NCBI RefSeq assembly: GCF_033963835.1
Contig: NZ_JAXBME010000002.1
Coordinates: forward strand, 372,001 to 436,000
DNA: 64,000 nt
Reading direction: 5' to 3'
Source: Cytobacillus sp. IB215665
GTDB taxonomy: Bacteria > Bacillota > Bacilli > Bacillales > SM2101
Shown here: piece by piece, positions 28,851 through 39,061 of the stretch
Layout of the letters: each line of letters opens with the position of its first letter
How positions within the stretch are numbered: position 1 is the stretch's first letter
The notes under the pieces: generated by a model
Databases searched by the model: none
What the model saw: only the letters and a program-made list of their open reading frames with translations
What the model was told of the DNA's origin: nothing
Made by a program: the position numbers and the translations under genes

Positions 28851-29843
28851 ATGACTGAAAATCGTCATCAAGAGCTCGGTTTAAATGATGAAAGTGTACT
28901 TGAAATGTATGAAATGATGTTACTTGCACGAAAAATTGATGAACGTATGTGGTTATTAAATAGAGCTGGTAAAATACCGTTCGTAATATCTTGTCAAGGG
29001 CAAGAAGCAGCACAGGTCGGTGCTGCCTTTGCGTTAGATCGCAATAAAGATTATGTACTACCATACTATCGAGATATGGGTGTCGTGTTAACGTTTGGTA
29101 TGACTGCAAAAGATTTAATGTTATCAGGATTTGCAAAAGCAGAAGACCCAAATTCAGGTGGTCGTCAAATGCCAGGACATTTCGGTCAGAAGAGCAACAA
29201 TATCGTTACAGGATCATCACCAGTTACAACTCAAGTTCCACACGCTGTTGGAGTAGCTCTAGCTGGCAAAATGGAAGGAAAAGACCTTGTGACATTTGTT
29301 ACTTTTGGTGAAGGGTCTTCAAATCAAGGAGATTTCCATGAAGGTGCGAATTTTGCAGGTGTTCACAAGCTCCCTGTTATTTTTATGTGTGAGAACAATA
29401 AATATGCTATTTCGGTACCAATTGAAAAACAATTAGCATGTGAGAAAGTTTCTGACAGAGCTATTGGATATGGAATGCCTGGTTATACAGTAAATGGTAA
29501 TGATCCGTTGGAAGTGTACAAGGCTGTAAAAGAGGCTGCTGAGCGAGCACGTAACGGTGAAGGCCCTACATTAGTTGAAACAATCTCCTATCGCTTAACA
29601 CCGCATTCTAGTGACGATGACGACCGTAGTTATCGAGAAAGTAATGAGGTAACTGAAGCGAAGAAAAATGATCCTATCATCACTTTTGCATCTTATTTAA
29701 GGAATATTGGATTATTAAGTGAAGAGTTGGAAAAAGAAATTGATAGTCGAGTGATGAGTCAGGTTAACGAAGCAACAGAATATGCGGAAAATGCTGCTTA
29801 TGCTGAAGCAGAATCAGCAATGAAGTATGTTTATGCAGAGTGA
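28851..29843 (+). CDS. bkdAA: Branched-chain 2-oxo acid dehydrogenase E1 alpha
   Basis: A 330-residue subunit which, with BkdAB, decarboxylates branched 2-keto acids using thiamine diphosphate. It shows GQEAAQVGAAFAL, the E1-alpha TPP motif (TFGEGSSNQGDFHEGANFAG, with CENNKYAIS downstream) and the phospholoop-like region YRLTPHSSDDDDRSYR. ATG 28851 stands behind AAAGGAGGT. The reading frame is open back to 28761, but without a ribosome site. The stop is 17 bases before bkdAB. Confidence 0.95.
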   Translation: MTENRHQELGLNDESVLEMYEMMLLARKIDERMWLLNRAGKIPFVISCQGQEAAQVGAAFALDRNKDYVLPYYRDMGVVLTFGMTAKDLMLSGFAKAEDPNSGGRQMPGHFGQKSNNIVTGSSPVTTQVPHAVGVALAGKMEGKDLVTFVTFGEGSSNQGDFHEGANFAGVHKLPVIFMCENNKYAISVPIEKQLACEKVSDRAIGYGMPGYTVNGNDPLEVYKAVKEAAERARNGEGPTLVETISYRLTPHSSDDDDRSYRESNEVTEAKKNDPIITFASYLRNIGLLSEELEKEIDSRVMSQVNEATEYAENAAYAEAESAMKYVYAE

Positions 29844-29860
29844 AAGAGGGGGGAAATTAT

Positions 29861-30844
29861 ATGCCTGTAATTTCATATATTGACGCTGTTACAATGGCAA
29901 TACGTGAAGAGATGGAAAATGATTCAAAAGTATTTGTACTTGGAGAAGATGTAGGAAAAAAAGGTGGCGTTTTTAAAGCTACAGTTGGCTTACATGAACA
30001 ATTTGGGGAAGAGCGAGTCATAGATACACCTCTTGCTGAATCAGCGATTGCTGGGGTAGGTATTGGTGCTGCCATGTATGGTATGAGACCGATCGCAGAA
30101 ATGCAGTTCGCTGATTTTATCATGCCAGCTGTAAACCAAATTATATCAGAAGCTGCTAAGATTAGATATCGTTCCAACAATGACTGGTCATGTCCACTAA
30201 CGATTCGTGCTCCATACGGAGGAGGAGTACACGGTGCGTTATATCATTCCCAGTCTGTAGAAGCTGTTTTTGCAAATCAGCCTGGTTTAAAAATTGTCAT
30301 GCCTTCAACACCATATGATGTGAAGGGGTTATTAAAGGCAGCTATTCGTGATAATGATCCTGTCTTGTTTTTTGAGCATAAGCGCGCGTATCGTTTAATT
30401 AAAGGTGAAGTACCAGAAGATGACTATGTGTTGCCAATTGGCAAAGCTGACGTTAAGCGTGAAGGTGAAGATATTACGGTTATTACATACGGATTATGTG
30501 TTCATTTTGCACTCCAAGCCGCTGAAAAACTTGCTCAAGATGGAATCTCTGCACATATTCTTGATCTTCGTACAGTGTATCCATTAGATAAAGAGGCAAT
30601 TATAGAAGCAGCTTCGAAAACTGGAAAAGTATTACTTGTAACAGAAGATAATAAAGAAGGAAGTATTATAAGCGAAGTTGCAGCTATAATATCTGAACAT
30701 TGCTTATTTGATTTAGACGCTCCAATAAAACGTCTAGCTGGCCCCGATATACCTGCTATGCCATATGCACCAACTATGGAAAAATTCTTTATGGTGAATC
30801 CTGACAAAGTGGAGAAGGCCATGAGAGAGCTTGCAGAATTTTAG
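29861..30844 (+). CDS. bkdAB: Branched-chain 2-oxo acid dehydrogenase E1 beta
   Basis: A 327-residue transketolase-like beta subunit. It contains FVLGEDVGKKGGVFKATVGL near residue 30, the conserved DTPLAESAIAGVGIGAA and RAPYGGGVHGALYHSQS stretches, and a C-terminal transketolase domain with VTEDNKEGSIISEV. ATG 29861 follows AGAGGGGGGA. An in-frame ATG at 29840 would overlap bkdAA and is less likely. Confidence 0.95.
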   Translation: MPVISYIDAVTMAIREEMENDSKVFVLGEDVGKKGGVFKATVGLHEQFGEERVIDTPLAESAIAGVGIGAAMYGMRPIAEMQFADFIMPAVNQIISEAAKIRYRSNNDWSCPLTIRAPYGGGVHGALYHSQSVEAVFANQPGLKIVMPSTPYDVKGLLKAAIRDNDPVLFFEHKRAYRLIKGEVPEDDYVLPIGKADVKREGEDITVITYGLCVHFALQAAEKLAQDGISAHILDLRTVYPLDKEAIIEAASKTGKVLLVTEDNKEGSIISEVAAIISEHCLFDLDAPIKRLAGPDIPAMPYAPTMEKFFMVNPDKVEKAMRELAEF

Positions 30845-30868
30845 TATTGATGAAGGAGGGTTTATCCA

Positions 30869-32164
30869 TTGGCAATTGAAAAAATTACAATGCCGCAGCT
30901 TGGTGAAAGTGTAACAGAGGGTACGATCAGTACCTGGCTCGTTTCTGTTGGTGATAAAGTAAATAAATATGATCCACTTGCTGAGGTAAATACAGATAAA
31001 GTAAACGCTGAAGTACCATCATCATTTACTGGTGTGATAAAAGAATTAGTAGCTGAAGAAGGTGAAACGATTCCTGTTGATGGCCTCATATGTACAATAG
31101 AGGTAGAAGGTGATCAATCTACTCAAGAGGCAAAGGAACAGGATACACCTACGGCTAATGAACAACCTAAAGTGGAAGAGGTACGTGAACATAAAGTACG
31201 CTATTCACCGGCTGTTTTAAGATTAGCTCAAGAACACAACATAGACCTTGAACTTGTTTCAGGTACAGGCAAAGATGGCCGTATAACGAGAAAAGACTTG
31301 AAGAAGTTAATAAGCTCTGGTGATATTCCAGTGACAGGTGCAAATAAGAAGAAGGAAACGGTTATTGTTGAAACAGTTGAAGAATCAAAGGTGCAAAACA
31401 CTGTTACAGAAAGAGTGCAACATAAAGAAACAAGCCCAGCTCCTAACATTCCTGTCCAAACTGGAGATATTGAAATTCCTGTATCAGGCGTTCGAAAAGC
31501 GATTGCAACAAATATGTTACGTAGTAAGCATGAAGCTCCACATGCTTGGATGATGGTTGAAGTTGATGTAACAAATCTAGTTGAGTATCGAAATGAAATT
31601 AAGAACGAATTTAAACAAAAAGAAGGATTTAGTCTAACTTTCTTTGCATTCTTCGTCAAAGCTGTTGCTCAAGCTTTGAAAGAGTTCCCACAAATTAATT
31701 CAATGTGGGCGGGTGACAAAATTATTCAAAAGAAAGATATAAACATTTCAATCGCCGTAGCTACAGATGATGCATTGTTTGTACCTGTGATTAAGCACGC
31801 TGATGAGAAAACGATCAAAGGAATTGCACGTGAAATAACGGAACTGGCTACAAAAGTTCGCTCAGGTAAGCTATCGGCTGATGAGATGCAAGGTGGAACT
31901 TTTACTGTAAATAATACAGGGTCATTCGGGTCAGTACAATCAATGGGAATTATTAATTATCCACAAGCAGGAATCGTCCAGGTCGAATCGATTGTGAAAC
32001 GACCAGTTGTTATGAATAATGGGATGATCGCTGTTCGGGATATGGTGAATCTATGTATGTCTTTAGACCATCGTGTTCTTGATGGACTTGTATGTGGACG
32101 CTTCCTTGCACGTGTGAAGGATATTTTAGAAAAGACATCAAAAGATAATACATCTATATATTAG
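30869..32164 (+). CDS. bkdB: Branched-chain 2-oxo acid dehydrogenase E2 (lipoamide acyltransferase)
   Basis: The 431-residue core subunit moves the acyl group from E1 to CoA. Domains in order: lipoyl domain (residues 2-77, lipoylated Lys44 in NTDKVNAE), acidic and Pro/Thr linker, E3-binding domain (about 110-145, YSPAVLRLAQEHNIDLE), second linker, and catalytic domain (about 200-425) with SLDHRVLDG near the end. It starts with TTG behind AAGGAGGG. It is the last gene of the operon, and a terminator follows within 12 bases. Confidence 0.95.
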   Translation: MAIEKITMPQLGESVTEGTISTWLVSVGDKVNKYDPLAEVNTDKVNAEVPSSFTGVIKELVAEEGETIPVDGLICTIEVEGDQSTQEAKEQDTPTANEQPKVEEVREHKVRYSPAVLRLAQEHNIDLELVSGTGKDGRITRKDLKKLISSGDIPVTGANKKKETVIVETVEESKVQNTVTERVQHKETSPAPNIPVQTGDIEIPVSGVRKAIATNMLRSKHEAPHAWMMVEVDVTNLVEYRNEIKNEFKQKEGFSLTFFAFFVKAVAQALKEFPQINSMWAGDKIIQKKDINISIAVATDDALFVPVIKHADEKTIKGIAREITELATKVRSGKLSADEMQGGTFTVNNTGSFGSVQSMGIINYPQAGIVQVESIVKRPVVMNNGMIAVRDMVNLCMSLDHRVLDGLVCGRFLARVKDILEKTSKDNTSIY

Positions 32165-32173
32165 TAACGAAAA

Positions 32174-32205
32174 ACACTGCTGCAAATTTGTAGCAGTGTT
32201 TTTTG
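32174..32205 (+). terminator. Rho-independent terminator of the bkd operon
   Basis: ACACTGCT (32174-32181) pairs with AGCAGTGT (32192-32199), followed by a T run. Confidence 0.9.
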
Positions 32206-32620
32206 AAGTATTGCTTTTTCAATTTTCTTTTATAAGGTCAAAATGTATTAAACGTATATGGAATTAAAGTCATTTTTTTAATATACTAATGTTAGAAGTA
32301 CTTTTGAAAATATTTAGACAATTATATTGAAAGCGGTTTCTTTCTTGATGCATGTTGAATATGAGAACAAGAATAAATGAACGAATGATTTTTAGACGTC
32401 ATATGACTCGATATTGGGTGAGGTGGTTTAAGAGTAATGCCAATGCTACCGTGATTAGATGACACCAATTATTTGTAGACTGGCAATGACTGGCAACATG
32501 AACAGAATAGTGAGGGAAAACGAGACGAAGAACTTACAATCTATATATCTTGTAAAGGAATCTTCAAGAGTTAAAAGAATTTTATAATAATAAACTACCT
32601 TAAGGAGAGAAGGAACGGTT
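32206..32620. other. Regulatory gap before mutA
   Basis: About 415 bases without a gene. It contains the cre-like site at 32328-32341 and an imperfect 10-base tandem (GACTGGCAAT, GACTGGCAAC) near 32478. I see no cobalamin riboswitch features and no strong -35/-10 pair. Confidence 0.5.
32328..32341 (+). promoter_or_regulatory. Candidate cre (CcpA) site upstream of mutA-mutB
   Basis: TGAAAGCGGTTTCT agrees with the cre consensus TGWAANCGNTNWCA at 13 of 14 positions. It is about 280 bases upstream of mutA. It suggests carbon catabolite control of propionyl-CoA use; binding is inferred. Confidence 0.55.
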
Positions 32621-34702
32621 ATGAAGAACATAAATGAAGTTAAGAATTCACAATTTGCTGTTCCGTCATTCGATGACTGGAAAGGCAAAGCGACACAATC
32701 TCTAAAGGGTAAATCAATTGAACAGCTATACACTAATACATATGAGGGCATTGAACTAAAACCATTGTATACAGAGGAGGATGTAAAGGGTTTACCTTTT
32801 TTGAATGAATTACCTGGGCAAGGATCACATCTTCGTGGGACAAAGCTTTTAAGAACGAGCGGGCAGGCTTGGGACGTTAGTCAAGAAATAGATGTGTCTT
32901 GTCCCCATCAGTGTAATCAAGTGTTGAAAGATGACATAGACCGTGGTTTAACAATGATTCATCTATTATTAAATGATAAAACTAAACGAGGGTATAGTTT
33001 GCCTAATAGTAATGGTAAAGGTCTTTTAGTAGAGACGATTCATGATATAGAGAAAGCTCTAAATGATATTTCTCTACAACATAAATCACTTATGATTGAC
33101 ACCCATTATTGTTCATTGCCAATGCTATCAATGTTGACAGCTTATTTTGAAAAGAACAATATTCCTTTGGAAACAATTAAGGGAACGATTGGCATGGATC
33201 CTTTGGCTGCTCTAGTGGAAGATGGCGAATTACCTATGAATACATCCCAGCTCTATGATGTAATGGCACAATTAACATTGTGGGGAAAGAAACATAGCCA
33301 AAATATAAATACCATCCTAGTGAAAGGACATCCATATCATAATGGAGGGGCAAACGCTGTTCAAGAATTAGCCTTTTCAATAGCAACTGCTGTCGAGTAT
33401 GTAGCGGAAGCGCTGAAAAGAGGCTTGAACATTGATGATGTTGCTCAAAAAATAACATTTTCATTCTCAATCGGAGCAAATATGTTTATGGAAATTGCGA
33501 AATTACGAGCTGCTAGAACACTTTGGACATTGATTGTTAAATCTTTTGGTGGAAATGAAAAATCACAAAGAATGAACATTCATGGTCGTACATCGGCATT
33601 TACGAAAACATACTATGACCCGTACGTAAACATGTTAAGGGTGACAACTGAAGCGTTTGCAGCAGGAGTGGGTGGAGTTGATAGTTTAGATGTTTCGTCT
33701 TTTAATGAAGCAATAGATCGAACGACTAATTTTTCAAGAAGAATTGCAAGAAATACTCAAATTATCCTTCAAGAAGAAGCTTTTATATCAAAGGTTATTG
33801 ATCCAACGGGTGGTTCTTGGTACATTGAAAAGCTCACGAATGATGTTGCAAAGAGTTCATGGGAATTATTCCAAAAGGTCGAACAATTAGGTGGTATGGA
33901 GCAAGCATTGAAGTTGAACTTTGTTCAACAAGAAATAAAAGAGGTTGCAACAAAACGGCAAAAGCATGTTCATAATAGAAAAGACAAAATTGTTGGAACT
34001 AATTTTTATGCAGATTTGCATGAAGAACCTATGACGATGAGTAGTTTGAAAAAAGATGAACATGTTGACATTAATGATCAACTATCAATTGAGAAGTTAG
34101 CGCGATTAAAAGAAGTATTTGAAATGGATATTGATAATGTCATGGATGTAGCTGTTCATTTCATGCGTGAAGGACTCACTATATCACAATTTATTAATTT
34201 GATGAAAGATAAAGAAGCTACTGTAAAAATAAACAGTATAGAAAAAATAAGACTTACGCAATCTTTTGAAGAACTAAGACAAACATCTGACCAATATTTT
34301 GAAAAGTATGGTTTTCGTCCTAAAGTTGGCTTAATTAATTTAGGTTCAATACCGGAGCATAAGCCTCGTGCAGATTTCATTACGGGATTTTTTGAAGCAG
34401 GAGGGTTTGAAATTATATCATCTCATGGTTATTTGTCAGTAGAAGATGCTATTGAAGGAACAAAAGCTATGAAGCTAGCAACATATGTAATCTGTGGTAG
34501 TAATGAAAAATATAAAGAAATGGCTGTTGCTATTTGTAGAAAACTTCTTGATGGAAAAAAAGATATTAAGCTATATCTAGCTGGAAAGCAAGAAGATACC
34601 CTTACAACAGAGCTGGTTGAAGCTGGAGTAAGCCATATAATAGATGCAACAACAAATTGCTATGAATTTTTAACTTCATTACATCAGGAACAGGAGATGT
34701 AA
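32621..34702 (+). CDS. mutA: Methylmalonyl-CoA mutase small subunit
   Basis: A 693-residue subunit homologous to the catalytic chain. The TIM-barrel domain is recognisable (DPYVNMLRVTTEAFAAGVGG, FSRRIARNTQIILQEEAF), but the C-terminal B12-binding fold lacks the DxHxxG cofactor motif: where mutB has GQDGHDRG this protein has LGSIPEHKPRA. That is normal for the non-catalytic MutA chain of the heterodimer. It is first in mutA-mutB-meaB. ATG 32621 lies behind AAGGAGAGAAGG. Confidence 0.93.
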   Translation: MKNINEVKNSQFAVPSFDDWKGKATQSLKGKSIEQLYTNTYEGIELKPLYTEEDVKGLPFLNELPGQGSHLRGTKLLRTSGQAWDVSQEIDVSCPHQCNQVLKDDIDRGLTMIHLLLNDKTKRGYSLPNSNGKGLLVETIHDIEKALNDISLQHKSLMIDTHYCSLPMLSMLTAYFEKNNIPLETIKGTIGMDPLAALVEDGELPMNTSQLYDVMAQLTLWGKKHSQNINTILVKGHPYHNGGANAVQELAFSIATAVEYVAEALKRGLNIDDVAQKITFSFSIGANMFMEIAKLRAARTLWTLIVKSFGGNEKSQRMNIHGRTSAFTKTYYDPYVNMLRVTTEAFAAGVGGVDSLDVSSFNEAIDRTTNFSRRIARNTQIILQEEAFISKVIDPTGGSWYIEKLTNDVAKSSWELFQKVEQLGGMEQALKLNFVQQEIKEVATKRQKHVHNRKDKIVGTNFYADLHEEPMTMSSLKKDEHVDINDQLSIEKLARLKEVFEMDIDNVMDVAVHFMREGLTISQFINLMKDKEATVKINSIEKIRLTQSFEELRQTSDQYFEKYGFRPKVGLINLGSIPEHKPRADFITGFFEAGGFEIISSHGYLSVEDAIEGTKAMKLATYVICGSNEKYKEMAVAICRKLLDGKKDIKLYLAGKQEDTLTTELVEAGVSHIIDATTNCYEFLTSLHQEQEM

Positions 34703-34705
34703 AAA

Positions 34706-36913
34706 ATGAAACGACCAGATTTTACAAAAATAAATTACACTAGCTCACATAATCATACCTCAAAGCCTGATAATGGAGAAGCCATTCATCAGCACATAGA
34801 TGCTACGATTGAAGATTTATTATTTGAAACGAATGAACACATTGCTTTAAAACAGGTGTATACAAAAGATGATTTGAAAGATATAGATCACCAACATTAT
34901 ATGCCAGGTGTAGAACCTTATTTACGAGGGCCATATCCGACAATGTATGTCAATCGACCTTGGACTGTTAGGCAGTATGCAGGTTTTTCTACAGCTGAAG
35001 AAAGTAATGCTTTTTACCGTCGGAATTTAGCAATGGGTCAAAAAGGGTTATCTGTTGCATTTGATTTAGCGACACATCGTGGCTATGATTCAGATCATCC
35101 CCGTGTTATTGGTGATGTTGGAAAAGCAGGTGTAGCAATAGATTCTATTTTGGATATGAAAGTTTTATTTGATGGGATCCCACTTGATAAAATGTCCGTG
35201 TCAATGACGATGAATGGAGCAGTATTACCAATAATGGCATTTTATATCGTCACAGCTGAAGAACAAGGAGTAAGTCCTGAAAAGCTAGCAGGGACAATTC
35301 AAAATGATATTCTAAAAGAGTATATGGTTCGCAATACGTATATTTATCCCCCTGACACATCAATGCGGATCATTGCAGATATTTTTGGGTATACATCAAC
35401 ATTTATGCCGAAATTCAATAGCATTAGTATATCTGGATACCATATGCAAGAAGCAGGAGCGCCAGCAGATTTAGAGTTAGCATATACACTTGCAGATGGT
35501 CTAGAATACGTCCGAACAGGGATAAAAGCTGGAATTGATATTGATTCATTCGCTCCGAGGTTGTCGTTTTTTTGGGCGATAGGTATGAATTATTTTATGG
35601 AAGTTGCAAAAATGCGGGCAGCTAGGCTTATGTGGGCACAATTAATGAAACAGTTTAATCCTAAAAATCCTAAATCTTTAGCTCTGCGAACACATTCACA
35701 AACATCAGGATGGAGTTTAACTGAACAAGATCCATTTAACAATGTCACAAGGACATGTATTGAAGCATTGGCAGCCTCGCTCGGTCATACGCAATCACTG
35801 CATACGAATGCACTTGATGAAGCAATTGCCCTACCAACAGATTTTTCTGCGAGAATTGCAAGGAATACTCAGTTATACTTACAAGATGAAACGGGTATTT
35901 GTGATGTTATTGACCCATGGGCTGGGTCATACTATGTTGAATATTTAACGCACGAATTGATGAAACGTGCATGGGAACATATAGAGGAAATTGACAGCTT
36001 AGGGGGCATGGCTAAGGCGATAGAAACGGGATTGCCCAAAATGCGTATTGAGGAAGCAGCTGCTCGCAGACAGGCCAAAATAGATTCCGGTAAAGAAGCG
36101 ATCATTGGTGTAAATAAATATAAATTGACTGAAGAAGAACCGATCGATATTTTGGATATTGATAATACTGCTGTGAGGAAAAAGCAAATTGAACGCTTAG
36201 AAAAGCTTAGAGCGACTAGAGAAGAATCTACAGTCCAGCAAACTTTACTAGACATAACAAAAGCGACAGAAAGTGGCGAAGGGAATTTACTTGACCTTGC
36301 TGTGAAAGCTGCAAGGGCTCGTGCAACATTAGGAGAAATCTCTGACGCGGTTGAAAAGGTAGCTAAACGTCACAAAGCGATTATCCGTTCTATTAGCGGC
36401 GTATACAGCTCAGAGTTTTCAAGTGAGGAGGAAATTGAGCTGATCAAACGTACTACAGATGAATTTCTTGAACTAGAAGGAAGAAGACCACGTATTTTGG
36501 TTGCAAAAATGGGGCAGGATGGACATGATAGAGGAGCTAAGGTGATTGCAACTGCATTTGCTGATTTAGGCTTTGACGTAGACGTTGGTCCTCTCTTTCA
36601 AACACCTAAAGAAACTGCGATACAAGCAGTGGAGAATGATGTCCATGTAGTTGGCATAAGTTCTCTCGCTGCTGGTCACAAAACGTTGCTCCCCCAATTA
36701 GTCTCAGAATTAAAGAAGCTAGGTCGTGAAGACATTGTTGTCGTAATTGGTGGAGTTATTCCAGCTCAAGACTATGATTATCTTAAAGAAAATGGAGCTT
36801 CCGCTATTTTTGGCCCTGGTACTATCATTCCGGTAGCTGCCCACAAGGTCATTGAAGAAATTTATCATAGACTCGGCTATGAGGAAGTGGATGTTAGTGA
36901 CGAACATAAATGA
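34706..36913 (+). CDS. mutB: Methylmalonyl-CoA mutase large (catalytic) subunit
   Basis: This 735-residue adenosylcobalamin enzyme isomerises (R)-methylmalonyl-CoA to succinyl-CoA. The substrate-binding barrel (about residues 35-560) includes [20 protein letters not shown], and the C-terminal B12-binding domain holds GQDGHDRG with the cobalt-ligating His at about 607, then [12 protein letters not shown] and GGVIPAQDY. It starts three bases after the mutA stop and overlaps meaB by about 23 bases, so all three genes are tightly coupled. Confidence 0.96.
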   Translation: MKRPDFTKINYTSSHNHTSKPDNGEAIHQHIDATIEDLLFETNEHIALKQVYTKDDLKDIDHQHYMPGVEPYLRGPYPTMYVNRPWTVRQYAGFSTAEESNAFYRRNLAMGQKGLSVAFDLATHRGYDSDHPRVIGDVGKAGVAIDSILDMKVLFDGIPLDKMSVSMTMNGAVLPIMAFYIVTAEEQGVSPEKLAGTIQNDILKEYMVRNTYIYPPDTSMRIIADIFGYTSTFMPKFNSISISGYHMQEAGAPADLELAYTLADGLEYVRTGIKAGIDIDSFAPRLSFFWAIGMNYFMEVAKMRAARLMWAQLMKQFNPKNPKSLALRTHSQTSGWSLTEQDPFNNVTRTCIEALAASLGHTQSLHTNALDEAIALPTDFSARIARNTQLYLQDETGICDVIDPWAGSYYVEYLTHELMKRAWEHIEEIDSLGGMAKAIETGLPKMRIEEAAARRQAKIDSGKEAIIGVNKYKLTEEEPIDILDIDNTAVRKKQIERLEKLRATREESTVQQTLLDITKATESGEGNLLDLAVKAARARATLGEISDAVEKVAKRHKAIIRSISGVYSSEFSSEEEIELIKRTTDEFLELEGRRPRILVAKMGQDGHDRGAKVIATAFADLGFDVDVGPLFQTPKETAIQAVENDVHVVGISSLAAGHKTLLPQLVSELKKLGREDIVVVIGGVIPAQDYDYLKENGASAIFGPGTIIPVAAHKVIEEIYHRLGYEEVDVSDEHK

Positions 36914-38021
36914 AAGACCTGATTGGGTACCTTCAAAAGAAAATGACAGTTTTACATCATATATTAAAAAAGGTGTAACTGGTAGTCATGATGGGATGAG
37001 TAGTCAGCATTGTGAAAACAAGAAGTTTATTAGAAAAACGGAGAAGCATGTAAAAGACTATGTTGATGGAGTATTAAATAAAGACCGAACAATGTTGGCT
37101 CAAGCGATAACGTTAATCGAGAGCAACGCACAGAGACATGTAGATAAAGCTCAGGCTGTTTTAAATGAATTACTTCCACATGTTGGTTCCTCTATTCGAA
37201 TAGGCATTACTGGGGTTCCTGGTGCAGGCAAAAGTACATTCATTGAATCTTTTGGTACATATCTTTGTGACAAAGGGTATCATGTTGCGGTATTAGCTGT
37301 TGACCCTAGTAGTTCAATTACTGGAGGAAGTATTCTTGGAGATAAGACTAGAATGGAGAACCTTTCTCGACACCCCCGTGCATTTGTGCGACCATCACCT
37401 TCAGGAGGGACGCTTGGGGGAGTACACCGGAAAACGAGGGAAACGATGTTGCTCTGTGAAGCGGCAGGCTTTGATGTTATCCTTGTTGAAACAGTTGGTG
37501 TTGGGCAAAGTGAAATTGTTGTTAGAACGATGGTTGATTTCTTTTTATTGCTTGCTCTTACTGGAGCAGGCGATGAGTTGCAAGGAATGAAAAAGGGTGT
37601 ACTTGAACTAGCTGACGCGTTAATTATCAATAAAGCAGATGGAGATAATAAGCGTCATGCCGAGATTGCACAACGAGATTATAATCGATTTCTACATTAT
37701 TTACGACCAGCTACTGAAGGGTGGGAAACGAAAGCGTATACGTGTTCAGCCCTCCTTGGAACAGGAATTGATAATGTATGGAAAATTATTAATGAATTTG
37801 TAGATCAGACAAAGGCAGCTGGTACTTTTGAAAGCCGTAGAAAAGCACAAATGAAAGAATGGATACATGCGACAATTAAAGATCAGTTAGAAACAAGGTT
37901 TTTTACTCATCCACAAATAAAAGGAAGATTACCTCAAGTAGAGAGCAATGTAATATCAGGGAATATTCCAGTAACGTTAGCTGTTCAACAGTTACTTGCA
38001 TTGTATTTTAATGAAAACTAG
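36891..38021 (+). CDS. meaB: Methylmalonyl-CoA mutase-associated GTPase MeaB
   Basis: A 376-residue G3E-type P-loop GTPase that guards cofactor loading of the mutase and protects it from inactivation. Walker [13 protein letters not shown] is at about residues 105-116, followed by [28 protein letters not shown] and the NKADGDN base motif. The N-terminus is about 45 residues longer than in many family members. The start is ATG 36891 (or GTG 36897), within the 3' end of mutB, behind GAGGAA; the frame is open further upstream. Confidence 0.92.
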   Translation: MLVTNINERPDWVPSKENDSFTSYIKKGVTGSHDGMSSQHCENKKFIRKTEKHVKDYVDGVLNKDRTMLAQAITLIESNAQRHVDKAQAVLNELLPHVGSSIRIGITGVPGAGKSTFIESFGTYLCDKGYHVAVLAVDPSSSITGGSILGDKTRMENLSRHPRAFVRPSPSGGTLGGVHRKTRETMLLCEAAGFDVILVETVGVGQSEIVVRTMVDFFLLLALTGAGDELQGMKKGVLELADALIINKADGDNKRHAEIAQRDYNRFLHYLRPATEGWETKAYTCSALLGTGIDNVWKIINEFVDQTKAAGTFESRRKAQMKEWIHATIKDQLETRFFTHPQIKGRLPQVESNVISGNIPVTLAVQQLLALYFNEN

Positions 38022-38118
38022 TTATGTTTTATACGTTTATATAGTGAAATTATTGCAAATAAGATTGATTACTTGCTATCATAGTAATAGGTTAATAATT
38101 AAGGGAGTGAAATTGTAA

Positions 38119-38556
38119 ATGAATATTGATTTTAACTTGTTTATGAATGATATTGTTCGCCAAGCTCGTCAAGAAATGGATGCAGCGGGTTACGAGCAAT
38201 TGACTACGATAGATGATGTAGAAGCAGCTTTCCAGCGTTCTGGAACAACATTAGTTATGGTTAATTCTGTTTGCGGCTGTGCAGGGGGGATTGCTAGACC
38301 AGCTGCTACCCATGCAGTCCACTATGATAAACGCCCTGATCATTTAGTGACAGTTTTTGCTGGGCAGGATAAAGAAGCGACTGCTGAAGCTAGACAATAT
38401 TTTGAAGGCTATCCACCATCTTCGCCTAGCTTTGCTTTATTAAAGGACGGCAAAATTTGTACGATGGTAGAACGTCATGAAATAGAAGGTCATGAACCAA
38501 CGGCGGTTATTAATAAGCTCCAAGCATCATTTGAAAAGTATTGTGAAGAAATATAA
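38119..38556 (+). CDS. brxB: Bacilliredoxin BrxA/BrxB family (YqiW-like)
   Basis: A 145-residue DUF1094 protein with the characteristic Cys-Gly-Cys active site in [14 protein letters not shown] (about residues 53-66). Bacilliredoxins remove bacillithiol from oxidised proteins in Bacillus. Known B. subtilis homologues are YphP (BrxA) and YqiW (BrxB); the neighbouring bkd and art genes point to YqiW. ATG 38119 stands behind AAGGGAGTG. It is probably a single gene or read from the mut operon, with a terminator after it. Confidence 0.9.
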   Translation: MNIDFNLFMNDIVRQARQEMDAAGYEQLTTIDDVEAAFQRSGTTLVMVNSVCGCAGGIARPAATHAVHYDKRPDHLVTVFAGQDKEATAEARQYFEGYPPSSPSFALLKDGKICTMVERHEIEGHEPTAVINKLQASFEKYCEEI

Positions 38557-38578
38557 ACATGTTTATCCTCTAGAAAAT

Positions 38579-38626
38579 AAAGCCTTAATGAATTGTGTCT
38601 AAACATTTCTATAAGGCTTTTCTTTG
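38579..38626 (+). terminator. Rho-independent terminator after brxB
   Basis: AAAGCCTTA (38579-38587) pairs with TAAGGCTTT (38612-38620), with a 24-base loop, then a T-rich tail. Confidence 0.7.
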
Positions 38627-38638
38627 GAAAGTTAGAAA

Positions 38639-38652
38639 TGAAAACGCTTACG
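38639..38652 (+). promoter_or_regulatory. Second cre-like site, between brxB and artP
   Basis: TGAAAACGCTTACG matches TGWAANCGNTNWCA at 13 of 14 positions. It is about 350 bases upstream of the artP promoter, so its target is unclear. The remainder of the 505-base gap before artP holds the terminator, the promoter and the ARG boxes listed separately. Confidence 0.4.
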
Positions 38653-38991
38653 ATATTATTTACTAAAATAAAATGAGGTCAAGTGCATAAAATTATTTTT
38701 ACTAATCTATATTAGTTTTATTAGCGACAACTTATTCGATAAAAGCTTGTATACAAGGGCGAGGAATTCCTATCAATGTGCCATATACATATAACTAAAT
38801 CTTGAATACATAGTAGATTTCATTTTTAGAAGTTAAACATGTATCCAATAAGTGGTAGTGGAATATTTACCCTTCTTTAAAGATGAAAGACGCATAAAGC
38901 CTTATCTTTGTTCTAATTTAGTAACAAGGTTTACGAAAAGAGCCACCCAAAAAGAGGTGATACATTCTAGTAAACATAATAATTATTTTTG

Positions 38992-39019
38992 TTGCATAAT
39001 TATAGATTTATGTTAAAAT
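38992..39019 (+). promoter_or_regulatory. Candidate sigma-A promoter of artPQR
   Basis: TTGCAT (38992-38997), 16 bases, TAAAAT (39014-39019). The start near 39026 lies between the two candidate ARG boxes. Confidence 0.55.
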
Positions 39020-39044
39020 ACAATTACTTGCATAAAAATACAAT
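39010..39044 (+). promoter_or_regulatory. Tandem candidate ARG boxes before artP
   Basis: AAAATACAAT occurs at 39015-39024 and again at 39035-39044, exactly 20 bases apart. The downstream box GCATAAAAATACAAT agrees with the AhrC consensus GAATAAAAATKCAAK at 13 of 15 positions; the upstream box is weaker (10 of 15) and overlaps the -10. Control by ArgR (14191-14640) is inferred. Confidence 0.55.
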
Positions 39045-39061
39045 GTTTTAGGGGGATAAAT

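Noticed and set aside
32478-32500. TGGCA-TGAC-TGGCA resembling a second -24/-12 promoter
   Set aside because: The invariant GG and GC are one base too close, and the -12 half does not read TTGC. It is a 10-base tandem instead.
32206-32620. Possible cobalamin riboswitch before mutA
   Set aside because: None of the conserved B12-box sequence or the surrounding helices could be found.
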